This document shows positions 20,473 through 31,459 of a stretch of 64,000 bases of DNA, piece after piece. The position numbers were made by a program, and so were the translations under genes. The notes under the pieces are model-generated. The model was not told where the DNA came from and did not search any database. It saw nothing but the letters and a program-made list of their open reading frames with translations. The stretch spans positions 1,524,501 to 1,588,500 of the forward strand of contig CAJZBQ010000053.1 in the NCBI GenBank assembly GCA_914767885.1, read 5' to 3'. Within the stretch, counting starts at the first letter, position 1. Each line of letters starts with the position of its first letter. Origin of the DNA: Blepharisma stoltei. Lineage: Eukaryota; Ciliophora; Heterotrichea; Heterotrichida; Blepharismidae.

Positions 20473-21331
20473 ATGGTCCTGATTCATATTAAGAAAACTG
20501 ATCTCAACCAATTTATCTATGAAGCTTCCAGAGGTACTCCTATTGCCCAGCTCATTCAAGATATCGTAGAAAGTAAGAGACCATTAGGTTAACAACTTAA
20601 GAGTAAAAGTAGATCGAGCTGCACATTTCATTGAAGAACTTGTCAAAGCGGGGCCACTTAAACCTGAAGAAACTAGAGGTCTAGCAGAAGGCGAAAACTC
20701 CACAGAGCCAGACCTGCCTGGGCACAGATTCTGTGTTGACGAAACCCATTATCGAACTGGCTGGTGCGTTCCAGAAGACCTTGGAATCAGAATTTTCGAA
20801 ACAACTCAGGCCGCCAAAAGACTAATTCACAAAACTAACGCTGAAAGGAGAATTCCACTGACAAGGAATCAGCTACTAGAAGCTTTAGACTTAATGAAAG
20901 GCGCTGTAATGATGGCCTATCCAGCTTATCATGGACTTCCACCATGGGAGCCTGCAATGTTGGTACTCGAAAGTCCTGATATTAAAGAACTTGCACAAGG
21001 GGAAGATATTTTTGAAGCAGAAAACTCATCACTTTGGTTTGCTGGGAAAGAAATGATGAGAGGAAAAGATTTAGGATTTTATGTAAAAGGAAGTGAAAAT
21101 ACAAAAATAATCGCGAAAATACAAAAGCAAGGGCAGGGAGCGCCAGCGAGGGAGCCTGTTGTGGATGCAGATACTCAGAAAAATATGATTGCGTTTTATC
21201 ATAAAAAGCAGGAAGAAGCGAAAAAGCTGATGTCAGTAGATGAAGATGAGTATTTAAATTCTGCTTGGGCTGATCCAAAGAATTTGAAGAGACAATTGAA
21301 TGGGACAGGAGATGTGAGGTGGAGGATGTAG
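20473..21331 (+). CDS. CFAP298: CFAP298 (C21orf59/Kurly) homologue, cilia and dynein-arm assembly factor
   Basis: Starts MVLIHIKKTD like its animal homologues and contains the family's hallmark blocks: LDLMKGAVMMAYPAYHGLPP, SLWFAGKEMMRGKDL, TKIIAKIQKQGQGAPAREP, and the C-terminal YLNSAWADPKNLKRQLNG. In animals and green algae this protein is needed for outer dynein arm assembly and ciliary motility. A frame change near 20566-20588 is best explained by a short intron: GTAAGAGACCATTAG (20573-20587) is a typical 15-nt candidate, but the frame to VNNLRVKVDRAAHF needs 16 or 22 nt, so the exact boundaries are uncertain. Confidence 0.93.
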
Positions 21332-21662
21332 GCTGCTCTTCAATATAATAAAATTAGAATAATTATTTCAAACAAGATTTTCGTATATATAATCTTTGAA
21401 CAGTTTATTATATTGATAAACCGAATGCTTTTTTTTATGACGAAACAAAAAGCCCAAAAAGAATAAAAGCCGTAAAAATTAACTTTGCCCAAAAATCAAC
21501 AAAAGCCCAAAAAGTAGAAAAAGTTAAAAGAGCAAACAAGGAAAAATGACCAAGCGAGACAAAAGAGGATAAGAAAGTAATTGGGCCATACAAGGTGAAT
21601 GCAGGTGGAAATTTAGAGACTCGAGAACTTGAAAATTTTGTTGGGGTGATTTCTGCTAGATT

Positions 21663-21946
21663 TTATAAGATAAGACAGTCGAAATTATCAGCGGCTATAT
21701 GCAGAGGGGTTTCTCCCAAGTCATTTGGGATATTTGGGTTTGCTCCAGAAAGCAAGAGAAATAATATTTTTTAAAGTTGTTTGAGATCACTGAGGAAATA
21801 AGAGGAGTGGAACCGAGACGGCTGTCACGACGGTTAATAAATTGTGGATCGGATTTAATTAGTTCTCTGAACGAGGAGAGTTCTTCGAAGGAATTGGAAA
21901 TGTTGTTATCATTCTTTATGAATTCTTCATTTTCAAGAGCTTGCAT
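21663..21946 (-). CDS. Short ankyrin-repeat protein, frameshift in an A-run
   Basis: From Met at 21946 the frame reads MQALENEEFIKND... with an ankyrin-like start (INRRDSRLGSTPLISSV). After a six-T run at 21767-21772 (A6 on the coding strand) a second frame gives SGANPNIPNDLGETPLHIAAD, a textbook ankyrin repeat; one extra base in the run would join them. The stop follows LIL at 21663, making only about 94 residues. It may be a truncated or decaying gene, or have a missed IES at its 3' end. A Lys-rich open frame covers the opposite strand (about 21350-21770) but has no ATG. Confidence 0.5.
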
Positions 21947-22099
21947 TTTATCAAAGAATTGTATGGCATCATAAACACATGATGCTCATTAATCAATCAA
22001 TGTTAGCAATTGAAAGGAATAAACTAAACTTATAAATTTCCAATATCCAATTAAAATATTTAAATTTATCAAGATATACCATATCTTTTTTTAAATAAA

Positions 22100-23743
22100 T
22101 TACACTGGCCTTGAGCTGCTGGATTTTCTTCTCCTCATTTCATCTAGCTTTGCTTCATATGCTTTTCCTTGTGCTAGCCTTTGCTTTAAAAACTCTTTCC
22201 TTTCCTCTTCTTCTTTCCTTTGTTTTACTTCTGGTAGCAAATTATAATTTTTATTTGTAAGTTTTCTCATCTCAGCTTTCTCTACCTTTGTTTTTTCACC
22301 TGAAGCTAGTCTTGATATTAGCCCAGGCGATGGCTCTTTAATGCTCCTATTCAGCTTGAAATTCGGATTTATAACTAATGGCTCAGGAATCAAGGTAGGC
22401 TGGCTTCTTTGCCTCACAAATTCTTTTTCTGGTTCTCTTGAAGTTTCCATATGGTTCGAAAAATTGTCTTCAGACTTCTCAGTGCCTCTTTCTGTATATG
22501 ACAGTTTAGAATTAGAAATATTTATTGTGATCTGTTTTTGTGAATCTATTGTAAATCTTGTATCTTTTTGTTTTGATTCTTGATCGGTTTTACTTCTTGA
22601 GGAGACATTTAATTGGACTGATTGAGCTTCGGTAGGCTTGGCTTCTTTTGAAGAAAAAATAGATTCAGAGTAAACTGAAGGGGTATTTCGGGCAGAGTCT
22701 GGAAGTTGGCTTATAAATTGCTCATATGTGATATTGTTTGGCTGATTTGTATTGGATTGAGGCATGTATTGTGGTTGTGCATATTGAGGCTGCATGAATT
22801 GCTGGCTTTGGGGATATTGAGGAGGCTGGATATATTGTGTAGGATTGTATTGATAAGGATAGTAGGGATAGATAGGCTGGATAAATTGAATTGGAGGGAT
22901 CATCTGATAAGGCGCATAGTTAGCAGGCATCTGATATACTAATGGTGGCTGCTGGTTATAGTGACTATCACGTGGCTTCTCTTTTGGTGCTGGAAATTTC
23001 CTTGGACGATTTGTTTTGGCTCCCGTTGAAGGTTTACTTTCTCTTTTTAGTTTTGATGGTCTTGCCTTGTGAGGCCTTCTTGTAGGAGATCTTGCTTTAT
23101 GATTCACTTCTACAGACTCTTCATAGGTGCTTCTCAATAACTCTTCGCTATCATCACTAGATTCATATCTATCAAATCCGCTTGAATTCTGTGCAAAAGA
23201 TCCGTTAAAGCTTGTGTGGGCTTGAATACTTGGCCTTGCTACATGATGAATTGTCGTTGGATTTATTCTTCCTGAAGAGACTGGCCTATGAATAACTTCA
23301 GGAATTATAGGAGCATGATCAACAGACAGAAGATTTCCAAATTCCTCAGTATCTGATATCTCTTGATATGAAGAAATAGGCACTGGCGATCTGCAAAGTG
23401 ATCTAGATATAGGAATTGGTGATTTGCATGGTGATCGAGATGATGGTATTGTAGATGGCTGCAGGCTGGAAATACTTTGCCGAGTTTGGTTGATTTTTTG
23501 TTCTCAGTCTGCTAGTTCTTGCAGCTTTTTATTTAATTTTTCGTGCTCTTTTTTCAAGAGATCTCTTGTTATTTCTCTTTCGTTTCGGTTTGGTTTTGGA
23601 GGAAACCTGTTTTGTGATATAGGCTGGTCTGAAAGATAGGATTTCTAAGTAATTTTTACGCGTCTTTCCTTTGGATATTCAGATTTAGAGTTTGAGCGGA
23701 TTTCTTGGAAAATTTGAGGCCGACCTCGATTATGGTCTTGCAT
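22100..23743 (-). CDS. Unknown protein, Pro/Gln/Tyr-rich middle, 15-nt intron
   Basis: ATG at 23743 (MQDHNRGRPQ), then a 15-nt GT-AG intron at 23645-23659 joining KERR to KSYLSDQP. The 542-residue product has an N-terminal coiled-coil stretch (TRDLLKKEHEKLNKKLQEL), Ser-Pro repeats (SPCKSPIPISRS), a basic region, a Gln/Pro/Tyr-rich stretch of about 60 residues, and a charged C-terminal helix ending RRRKSSSSRPV. No domain recognised. Layout suggests a cytoskeleton-associated or RNA-granule protein, but that is only a guess. Confidence 0.75.
23645..23659 (-). other. 15-nt GT-AG intron
   Basis: Coding-strand GTAAAAATTACTTAG. Its removal takes out an in-frame TAG and keeps the upstream frame from ATG 23743 open. 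Introns of 15-16 nt are a known feature of Blepharisma and related heterotrichs. Confidence 0.85.
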
Positions 23744-24327
23744 ATATCCTTGGATTTAATAAATAATGACGTTATTAAAAATAGATAGGGTTAATAAATT
23801 AAAAATTTAGAATATGAAAGAAAGAAAGATTTTGTGGCTCTAAATTTATTGGAGATTTCATGCTTTTAATGCCATCTTATCAATCTATTAATAGCTTAAT
23901 TATTTGGATAATAAGCCAAATTTTTAAAATAAGACGAGCATCAATTGAATGCAATTTTCTTTTGTGGAATTTTTAGTATTTAATAGCCTTCATCACTATT
24001 TTCATTTTTCTCGGGTCTTCGTTCTATGAAGAAGCTTCAAATTTGTATTTATGAGTGTTCTGTGATGCAGACAATTACCATCTTAAATTTCAGTCATTTA
24101 TTTCAATATAATTTTAAAATTTTGTTATTAATTTACCCTTTATAGGCTCATCTCCTCAAATCATCATCTAATTCATTTAAAAGACTAATATTCAACAATA
24201 AAAATTTAAGCCATTTATAATGTAGCAATAATTTAATAAATTTTAGTAACACTTAATTTAAGATAGCCAATAAAAATTTTGATAGCATTATTCCTAAATC
24301 TGTCGATTAAAAAATGAAAAGATTTCC
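23744..24327. other. Divergent intergenic region
   Basis: AT-rich; no frame or RNA gene seen. With the following MITE it separates the diverging 22100-23743 gene and PEX11. Confidence 0.4.
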
Positions 24328-24695
24328 TCACCCCCCCCTTTAAATTGGAACAAAATATAGGTAAATTTCCACTTTTTTGGTAAATTAACCCCCTTTAAAT
24401 TGGAACAAAATTTAATTTTATAATAAAAAATTATATATAATTTTTATCTAAAAAGTTTTGATATAAGTTAAATGTTTTTTCTTAACTAAATTAAAATTTT
24501 AGTTATATATTGCTCTTGTTTAAAGAAGAGAGTATAAGAGCATCTTATTTAAATAAATTTATTATCCTTAATTGCAAAATTTTTTTAAAAAATTTTTTAT
24601 TTTTTTATAAAAATTTTATATTGATATGTTTTTTTAAAATTAACCCCCCCTTTAAATTGGAACAAAATTTTTTGTGCCAATTTAAAGGGGGGCAG
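24328..24695. mobile_element. Family-B MITE, TCA-flanked
   Basis: Left end CCCCCCCCTTTAAATTGGAAC, right end the complement followed by GGGGGGCAG, with TCA at 24328-24330 and 24696-24698. Internal copies of the TTTAAATTGGAACAAAA motif lie near both ends, and the middle is homologous in reverse orientation to part of the element at 27248-28040. It is 25 bp from the PEX11 start, so it may overlap that promoter in the germline. Confidence 0.8.
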
Positions 24696-24720
24696 TCAGT
24701 TTTAAAATTGTGATAATAAT

Positions 24721-25626
24721 ATGTCTAAGAACATTGAAAATATTAGTTCTTTTTGGCTACAAGAAATGGCAAGATTCTGAATTTGTTCCGTACATTCCCT
24801 ATGAAGCTCTACAATATTTTCTATTTGCCTAGCAGCCAAAACTACTAAAGGCAAAGAAAAAATTTACTGCCTGATACAGTTTTTAGCAGAACTTTATCGA
24901 CTCACAATGAGCAAGTGGCAAGAAGCCATGAAAATTTCTGAGTCTACAGAAGCTATTCAGCATGCCTTGCATGTTGAAAAGTATATGAAAAATGGAAGAA
25001 AGCTAATGAGGGCTGGAATGTTCTTAGATGATTTAGCTTCTATCAATAAAATATTTGGTGATCAAAAGTGAAAAGATGTGGCTAAAATCATTAAAATATT
25101 TTACCATATATGTTCCGCAATTTATTATGCACTCGATAATTTAGCATGGGTAACCGAAAACAGTCTATTAAAACTGCCATATCAAAATATTTCATCGAGA
25201 CTGAAGAAACCAAAGGATTCTTTGTCCTTTGCTAGAAATATTTTTTTAATCACAGTCATCATAATTGATATGCGAAGAAACCTCGAAATTCAAAAAAGAA
25301 TGAAAGCCAATAGAAACATTTATGAGCATCTATCTAAAGACCATGCATTGGATATCAAATTTGTGCACAACATGATTGAAAAAAAAAGAGAAATGAAATT
25401 TTGTATTGTTGATTTAACAATTAATAGCTTGAAAGCTGCCATGTCTTATAAAACATTAGGATTGCCTGGATCGAAATTCTTCAGTCCTATATTTATCAAT
25501 CTCTGTGGAATTATTTCTGCAGCGCTAGCAATTTACTGCAATATTTTTAACAGCGATTGCAGCAAAGGACAATCATCTGAAAACGGAGAGAAAATAAATT
25601 TCAAAAAAAGAACAGAAAGTTTGTAG
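24721..25626 (+). CDS. PEX11-family peroxisomal membrane protein
   Basis: About 301 residues with UGA as Trp. Characteristic PEX11 features: an N-terminal amphipathic stretch with KTTKGKEKIYCLIQFLAELYR, then HVEKYMKNGRKLMRAGMFL and the conserved IYYALDNLAW, and hydrophobic C-terminal segments (FFSPIFINLCGIISAALAI). PEX11 proteins remodel the peroxisome membrane before division. Four Trp in the first 45 residues are UGA; a short intron near 24790-24840 cannot be excluded. The gene and its neighbours are not functionally related as far as can be seen. Confidence 0.82.
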
Positions 25627-25747
25627 AAAGCTTATATTTTAAGCATTTATTATAGTTTTATATAAATAATTTTATAAATAGATTAATATTAAAGTAAGTA
25701 TACGGTGAGAATTATTATAGGAATAATTATAGTCTTATTAAATTAAT

Positions 25748-26539
25748 ATGGATAAAGCTATACAAATTTTGGATTTTATTGATGCAAATGAATTAGAGTG
25801 AATTAATTTGAGAAGAGAGCTAAAAGAAGAAATGTTTGGAGGATTAAGTGAATTAGCAAACTTTAATTTAACAAGAGAAGGAGTTGGATTGGATATATCA
25901 ACTTTGATTGAAGATGAAAGCACTGTCAACGTTGATTTTTCTGGGGATAGAGTCAGGATAATTGAAAATCCGCAGCCTAAATTAGCATTTCCTTATAATC
26001 AGCCTCCGATTGCCAAGGCAAAGAGAAGGTTCCAAAATGTCCTTCAAAAAGCTGCTGATTTAATATTATTACGCCAAAAACTCAACACATTAACTGCATC
26101 ACTTAAAACGTTTAAGGTACCGAACGCCACACTCGAACTAAAAGGAGAGAGCCGATATAGTGACATCACGAGCATTTCCGATCCAAAAGGTCGGACCATT
26201 CAATGTGCCGCCTGCTGCCCTGACCAGAGTTACTTACTCAGCGCGATTTCGTCACCCCTTTTCTGGCTCAGCTCCTAGCGTGTTCTGCCTAAGGGTCATC
26301 TTCCTCAGGTGTGCTGAGAAGCAAAACTCTAAGCATCTTCCTTGAACTGTGAGACTGCTTCTCCTGCTATCCCTAAAGTTAAATCGCTGTTGCTGTGCAG
26401 AAGTTCTCGAGAGAGAAAAACCAACCCATAAATAAAATTCCATGAGAGAAAGAAAATTAGCAGAACTATTTTTCTCTCGAACCTAAAGCTATTTTATATT
26501 TTATACTAAAAACTCAACACAATTTTATTAGAAAATTAA
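25748..26539 (+). CDS. Small unknown protein with a 3' SINE insertion
   Basis: ATG 25748 begins MDKAIQILDFIDANELEW (UGA Trp) and a compact, helix-rich product continues to KAADLILLRQKLNT. A retroposon at 26076-26507 then intervenes. Taking out the element and one duplication copy adds ILLEN and a stop at 26537-26539, giving about 116 residues; excision at nearby TA dinucleotides (26070 and 26502) would give a different tail. If the element is not removed, an artificial reading continues into it. No family recognised. Confidence 0.6.
26076..26507 (+). mobile_element. SINE-like retroposon with 14-bp perfect duplication
   Basis: AAAAACTCAACACA occurs at 26076-26089 and 26508-26521. The body is GC-richer than its surroundings and unrelated by eye to the other inserts. 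The right end reads GCTATTTTATATTTTATACT, a weaker version of the shared CCATTTTAT terminus. The duplication holds no TA, so precise TA-based excision at the duplication is impossible. Confidence 0.65.
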
Positions 26540-26691
26540 CTTCAATTCATTGAGAATAATTTATGATTTAAGAACTTTAATGCTTACTTAAGAATAAGTG
26601 TATTGAATAAGATACTCCTATGCATTTATTTTAATAAATTTCCCAAATAGATTACTCAAAAGAAGTTAGTGATTATGCTGTTCTAAGCTTA

Positions 26692-28903
26692 TTAATATCT
26701 AGCAAACTTTTCCATTGCTTGGCCTATCCACTGATTGATCATTGCGACTTCTCTGGAGCGTGCATAGATAACAGACTGAGGATCTCTTGGGTTAGGAGTT
26801 CTTAAGTCCAAATGATGAGCTCCTCCTTTGATTCCAATAACTGTAGTTTGATCATTAATAGGTTCCTGTATGCACCCACCTCCCCATGGATCAAGAGTTC
26901 CATAAGAAAATACAATATTTGAAGCTGAAGCCAGAGTAACATTGACATCAAATGTCCCCATTCCATAGTTTATAGGTGCCCAATCAGGTCTCGGCTGAAC
27001 TCCAAATAATCCTTGGCACATCTTAGCCCATTGCTGGTAATTCCAAGGTCTCACTGGGTACATATCATTAGGCAGCCCATATTGGCCTAATGGGAAAATA
27101 AGCTCGGTGCAAGTTTGGTAAGTCCATGGGTCTAGGCCACTTCCTTCACCTCCATAGATATCGAAACAAGTTAAGTTTCCAGTCCAGTTATAAACCAAAT
27201 TATTAATCTGAGCAAAGCCCATCAAAGCTTGCCACATGTTTTCATTCTGACTCCCCCCCTCCCTTTAAATTGGAACTAAAAATTTTGTTCCAATTTAAAA
27301 TGGGGATTAATTTTTAAAAAAACATATCAATATAAAATTTTTTATAAAGAATGTGAAAATTTAAAAAAAAAAATTTCAAAAACTTATCGAATTAGATCAA
27401 TAAATTTGTTTAATAAAACGCTATTTACTCTTTATCCTTTAAATCAAAGCAAGATATAACTAAATTTTCATTATTAGTTAATACGCCACTATTAATGGTA
27501 TCAAAAAATTATTTACACACAAAAATTATTATTTTTATTGATAAAAAAAATTAAAAAAAAAAAAATTTAGAAAATTTATCGATCAAAGTGCTAATTTTGT
27601 TTAAATAAGATGCTATTTATACTCTATTCTTTAAAATAAAGCAAGAGATAAGTAAATTTTGAAATTTTATAAAGAATTCCTATTGAATTTATATCAAAAT
27701 TATCCAAATAAAAAATATCATTTTTATCAAAAAAAACAAAAATTTTTTTGAAAATTTTTTAAAAAAAAAAATTAATTTTGTTTTAAAATTTAGCAATTAA
27801 GGATAATAAATTTATTTAAAATAGATGCTCTTTATACTTTTTCTTTAAAAAAGATCAAGATATAAATAAATTTTTAATTTTAGTTAAGAAAAAACATTTA
27901 ACTTATATCTTAACTTTTTAGATAAAAATTATATATAATGTTTTATTATAAAATTAAATTTGTTCCAATTTAAAGGGGGGTTAATTTACCAAAAAAGTGA
28001 AAATTTTACCTATATTTTGTTCCAATTTAAAGGGGGGGAGTGAGAAAATTGAGACATAATGGAGCATGACACATTCACAGGGAATCCTGGCAAAAGGCCT
28101 CCTACATTGGCAGGGTATGGGTAATCAAGCTGCGACATGTCTTGGAAAGCGCCTGTAATGAAATCTTCTAAAGCTAGCACGTCACCTTGCTCTTGTATTG
28201 ACTGGCATGGGTTGAAAATGTTTTCAAGGGCTGTATAAGTTAAAGGCCTGTCAATAAAGTTATCTAGGATGAGGAATCCATTGTGGATGTTCCCTTCACA
28301 GTCTCTTTCTACATTGAAATAGTCGTTTGTGCTGATTCTTGCATAAGAAGTACCATTAACGTCTTGAGGCATTAAAACAGGGGCAGAGCTCGCGATGGCA
28401 CCGTCCACAAATTGTGGATACTTAACGCGGAAGTAAGCTGCAAGCATCCCACCGTATGAGCCTCCAAATACAATAACTGGGGTTGAGTTGCTTGGCTTTA
28501 GCTGCTGGATGATGTCAGCGAAATCCCAAAGGACTTGGTCAGTGCTCAGGTATTTCCATGAAAATGGGCTTGGGATTGATTCACCATAGTATCGATGCTC
28601 AATAAACGCAACTGATGCATTGTATTGTGGACCAAGGGTACCAACAAGCCACCCAGTCATTTGATAAAATTGAGTGATTGGGCCTTCATTGCCAGTGTAA
28701 ACAAAGAGAGGTGCGGTAGGGCTTCCCTGACTGAAAAGCACTCGGATGTTAATTGTGCCTGGATCTCTATTGATGTGATCTAGTTGCTCAGTAAACCAGA
28801 GTGTTTTATAATTCGGACCAATCTCAAGCGGCTCATCATTATTGAGTCTTGTAAGGCGTTTTGAGAAAACACCTAAGAAAAGTGTGAAAAAGAGTGGCAC
28901 CAT
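26692..28903 (-). CDS. Serine peptidase of family S28 (lysosomal Pro-X carboxypeptidase/DPP7-like)
   Basis: Starts with a signal peptide (MVPLFFTLFLGVFSK). The nucleophile motif GGSYGGMLAAY, the Asp in YGTLDPWGGG and the His in GGAHHLDLR match the S28 catalytic triad; WKYLSTDQVLWDFA and RYYGESIP are also typical. These enzymes cleave after proline in lysosome-like compartments or outside the cell. A 793-bp IES (27248-28040) interrupts between MSQFS and QNENMWQALM; it is flanked by TGA, not TA, and its removal leaves one in-frame codon exactly. Two Asn-linked glycosylation-type sequons (NVS, NVT) are visible. Final length is about 478 residues. Confidence 0.93.
27248..28040. mobile_element. 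Family-B IES, TGA-flanked, with three internal repeat units
   Basis: Ends CTCCCCCCCTCCCTTTAAATTGG and its complement; flanks TGA at 27248-27250 and 28041-28043. The interior holds three diverged units of the type TTTAATAAAACGCTATTTACTC followed by CAAGATATAACTAAATTTT, near 27408, 27595 and 27815, and a second inner right terminus at 27961. It looks like successive insertions or a tandem expansion of the shorter family-B element at 24.3 kb. Excision restores the S28 peptidase. Confidence 0.85.
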
Positions 28904-29743
28904 TTATTTCTCCCAGACTTTAGGAAAAGCTTTAGGTATTCATTCAGCGCAAATAAATCAACAGCTGATTTTATGTGAAATTTTGTGATGTTATTGGTGA
29001 AAAGATCAGAGTTTGGGAAAATATTAGTTAAATGTTAAAAAATGTGAAATTCTAATAAGTAAATCAATTAAATGAATAATTTTAAAATGTTGCGCAGCTA
29101 AATTTTAATCAATTTAATTCTTTTATATATTTTCATTATTTTCTTCTTGATTACAATTTTTTCACTAATGGGAAGTTTTATGTTTTATTTATTTAAATAA
29201 ATTTAGTGAAGACCATAAAATGCATATTCTATGAAAAATTGTATGCATCATTTAATCTTTAGATGCGTTATTGATATTTTTCAAACAAAGAGCTTCTTTG
29301 GCTTGCATCTAAACTCTTTGAACTAAAGATTTGTCTAAGCCTGCTTAAATCATTCCATGTAGAGCTCAATATTTAGATAAAAGAAAGGCTGCATCCTAGA
29401 TTTTATAATTATTACTTCTATAAATTAACACAATAATTATGATTACTCCATTTAAGTATATCTGAAAACATTAATTCTTGTAGTTGCTTAAAGTTAATTT
29501 TTAATTGTGTTTATAGTCCAATCCTTCTTAATTAAGCACTTTATAAATACTTTAATAAATAATCAATAAATTTAGATATCAAAATTCCATTTAAATATTT
29601 AATTTAAATTCATATCTGTAGAGTCAAAAACCTTTAACTCTTTTCTAAATCGTTACATTAAAGTTTCATGATTCTAATTTTATTACCTCTCTACTTATTA
29701 GAAATACAATTAATACTTCTTAATAATAAAATAATAACAAAAT
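28904..29743. other. Divergent intergenic region
   Basis: 840 bp of AT-rich sequence between the peptidase and RING genes. No open frame, RNA or repeat recognised. Confidence 0.5.
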
Positions 29744-30520
29744 ATGAACTGGAAGAAGAAACTCTCACTGTTTGGAGTAATTGGAGGGATACTCAGTTAT
29801 GATGTGGTACTAATTTGCTACTTAGCTATGGCGAAATTCGAAGAGCCAATGATTATGCTTTTTTCTGATATCTTTTTCGCCCTCAGTTTCATAGCAAACC
29901 CTTTACTACTTGCGCTAATTACAAAATACACCTCTGAGTTTTATGGAACGAAATATATAAGCAGACTATTTCTGTTTTTCCCTTTATCTCTTTTCTTTAC
30001 CAACACATTTCTCGCACTTCACCCTATAATTATGCAAAAATTATTGAGGTTTATGGGAGTCCGTGACTACAGTATAATTCTTTATTCTATCATTTTCTTA
30101 TACATGGGGAAATTATGTAGCACAGGGGTTTTAGACGTATTTTGCCAAGCACTTATTATAGGGAATAATATTTCAGCGTCAGGGAATATAACTCCTTTAG
30201 ATTTAATTTACATTGTTGCTGTAATTATAGCCGGACTTATATTGTTTTCGCTATCATTATTTTGTTGTGCTGATATTATAGGGGAATATCTTGAGCAATA
30301 TTCGGAACAAAATTCCATAAGAGAAACATTAATTACTCCAAATTTTATTGAGTATACGAAGAACAGAAAGGAAGAAGTTTGTAATATATGCCTTGATGAA
30401 TTCAAAGAAGGAGACCGAATGGGAGAAATGCCTAATTGTGAGCATGCGTTTCATCAAGAATGCCTGATGAAATGGCTTGAATATAAATCTATGTGTCCTA
30501 TATGTAGAAATCAAGAATAA
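29744..30520 (+). CDS. Multi-pass membrane RING-H2 protein, probable E3 ubiquitin ligase
   Basis: 258 residues with no in-frame UGA. Five or six hydrophobic segments occupy residues 8-190, followed by a cytosolic tail with a RING-H2 finger: CNICLDEFKEGD, then NCEHAFHQECLMKWL and CPICRNQE at the very C-terminus. All eight zinc ligands (C2-C-H-H-C-C2) are present. Such proteins ubiquitinate membrane or secretory-pathway proteins. The start is the first Met, preceded by an AT-rich leader with AATATG. Confidence 0.88.
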   Translation: MNWKKKLSLFGVIGGILSYDVVLICYLAMAKFEEPMIMLFSDIFFALSFIANPLLLALITKYTSEFYGTKYISRLFLFFPLSLFFTNTFLALHPIIMQKLLRFMGVRDYSIILYSIIFLYMGKLCSTGVLDVFCQALIIGNNISASGNITPLDLIYIVAVIIAGLILFSLSLFCCADIIGEYLEQYSEQNSIRETLITPNFIEYTKNRKEEVCNICLDEFKEGDRMGEMPNCEHAFHQECLMKWLEYKSMCPICRNQE

Positions 30521-30862
30521 ATTAATTTAATTTGTTTTGAGTTTTATGCTAGAATTATTGAGTTAATTAAATATTATTAATTTTTAAAAATTATAAAATA
30601 TAATTGCAGGTAGATTATTAAGAATTCTTTATTAATTTTAATAATTTTTGTTTTTGAAAGCTAATGAATAAAATAGATGGCAGATAACTCAAAAAAATCA
30701 GCTGAATATCATTGGCTGAGGCAGGGATCAATGATATATTTATATATTGATATCCAATCATTAGAATTTTTCTGGAGTGTCGAATAGGTTCTATAAAAAT
30801 TAGCAACCATTAATATAAACTGTGGTTTGGTAGTTATATTTAGTCATTATTTTCAGTTCAAA

Positions 30863-31287
30863 TGCAGGGAGTTACCACAGGATTGATGATTAGCTCACTC
30901 AGTGACAATTGAAATCTTAGCTGAGATCTCCAGTCGTTGATTGTAACGGTTAAAATTAGGATACCTCCTCGGTGTTTACATCTGAGGATTTCTGAGCGAT
31001 AGATATGGAAAAATGTTTTCTTTTAAGAAAAATATCATAGTTTTGATTCTCACTTCTTTCGATTGACAAATTCTAGCTATATCATGGCTTTTATATTAGC
31101 TATATTTTTCGGTTTCAGAGCTTATGGAGATCTCATAATAGCTGGCATAATATTTTTAGTTTTATCCACCAAAAATATAAATTCGCTGGAATTAGTATTG
31201 TTAATGTGGATCGAAAAAAATGAAAAGTTAATAGAAAATTATTTTCAAAATCTCCCAATGTTTCCTTTGAGGGCATCGTTTGCTTAA
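30863..31287 (+). other. Possible small broken gene or unclassified insert
   Basis: A 45-codon frame from ATG 30863 (MQGVTTGLMISS) stays open only with UGA as Trp, and a separate membrane-like frame (MAFILAIFFGFRAYGDLI...) follows from 31081 to 31287 in another phase. No splice or IES removal that I tried joins them convincingly. The first part is more GC-rich than its surroundings and contains box-C-like TGATGA and box-D-like CTGA sequences, so an RNA gene or another SINE is also possible. Left unresolved. Confidence 0.25.
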
Positions 31288-31459
31288 TTTTAACACTTTT
31301 TACGATTGAGAGCTCAAAAATTAAATAAATAAAATCGAAATTCATAACAAATTAAATAATTTCTTTTAGCTTAATAATGGTAGTTATTGCTCATAATTTT
31401 TGAATCTATAGATATTTTCAATCTCTCCTTAATCCAATATATAAATTAGAGTCGCTATA

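Noticed and set aside
21350-21770. Lys-rich plus-strand frame opposite the ankyrin gene
   Set aside because: No start codon, overlaps a recognisable ankyrin repeat on the other strand; could be the tail of a gene but evidence is insufficient.
26090-26443. Frames within the SINE at 26.1 kb on both strands
   Set aside because: Composition is that of the retroposon; neither frame has domain-like features.
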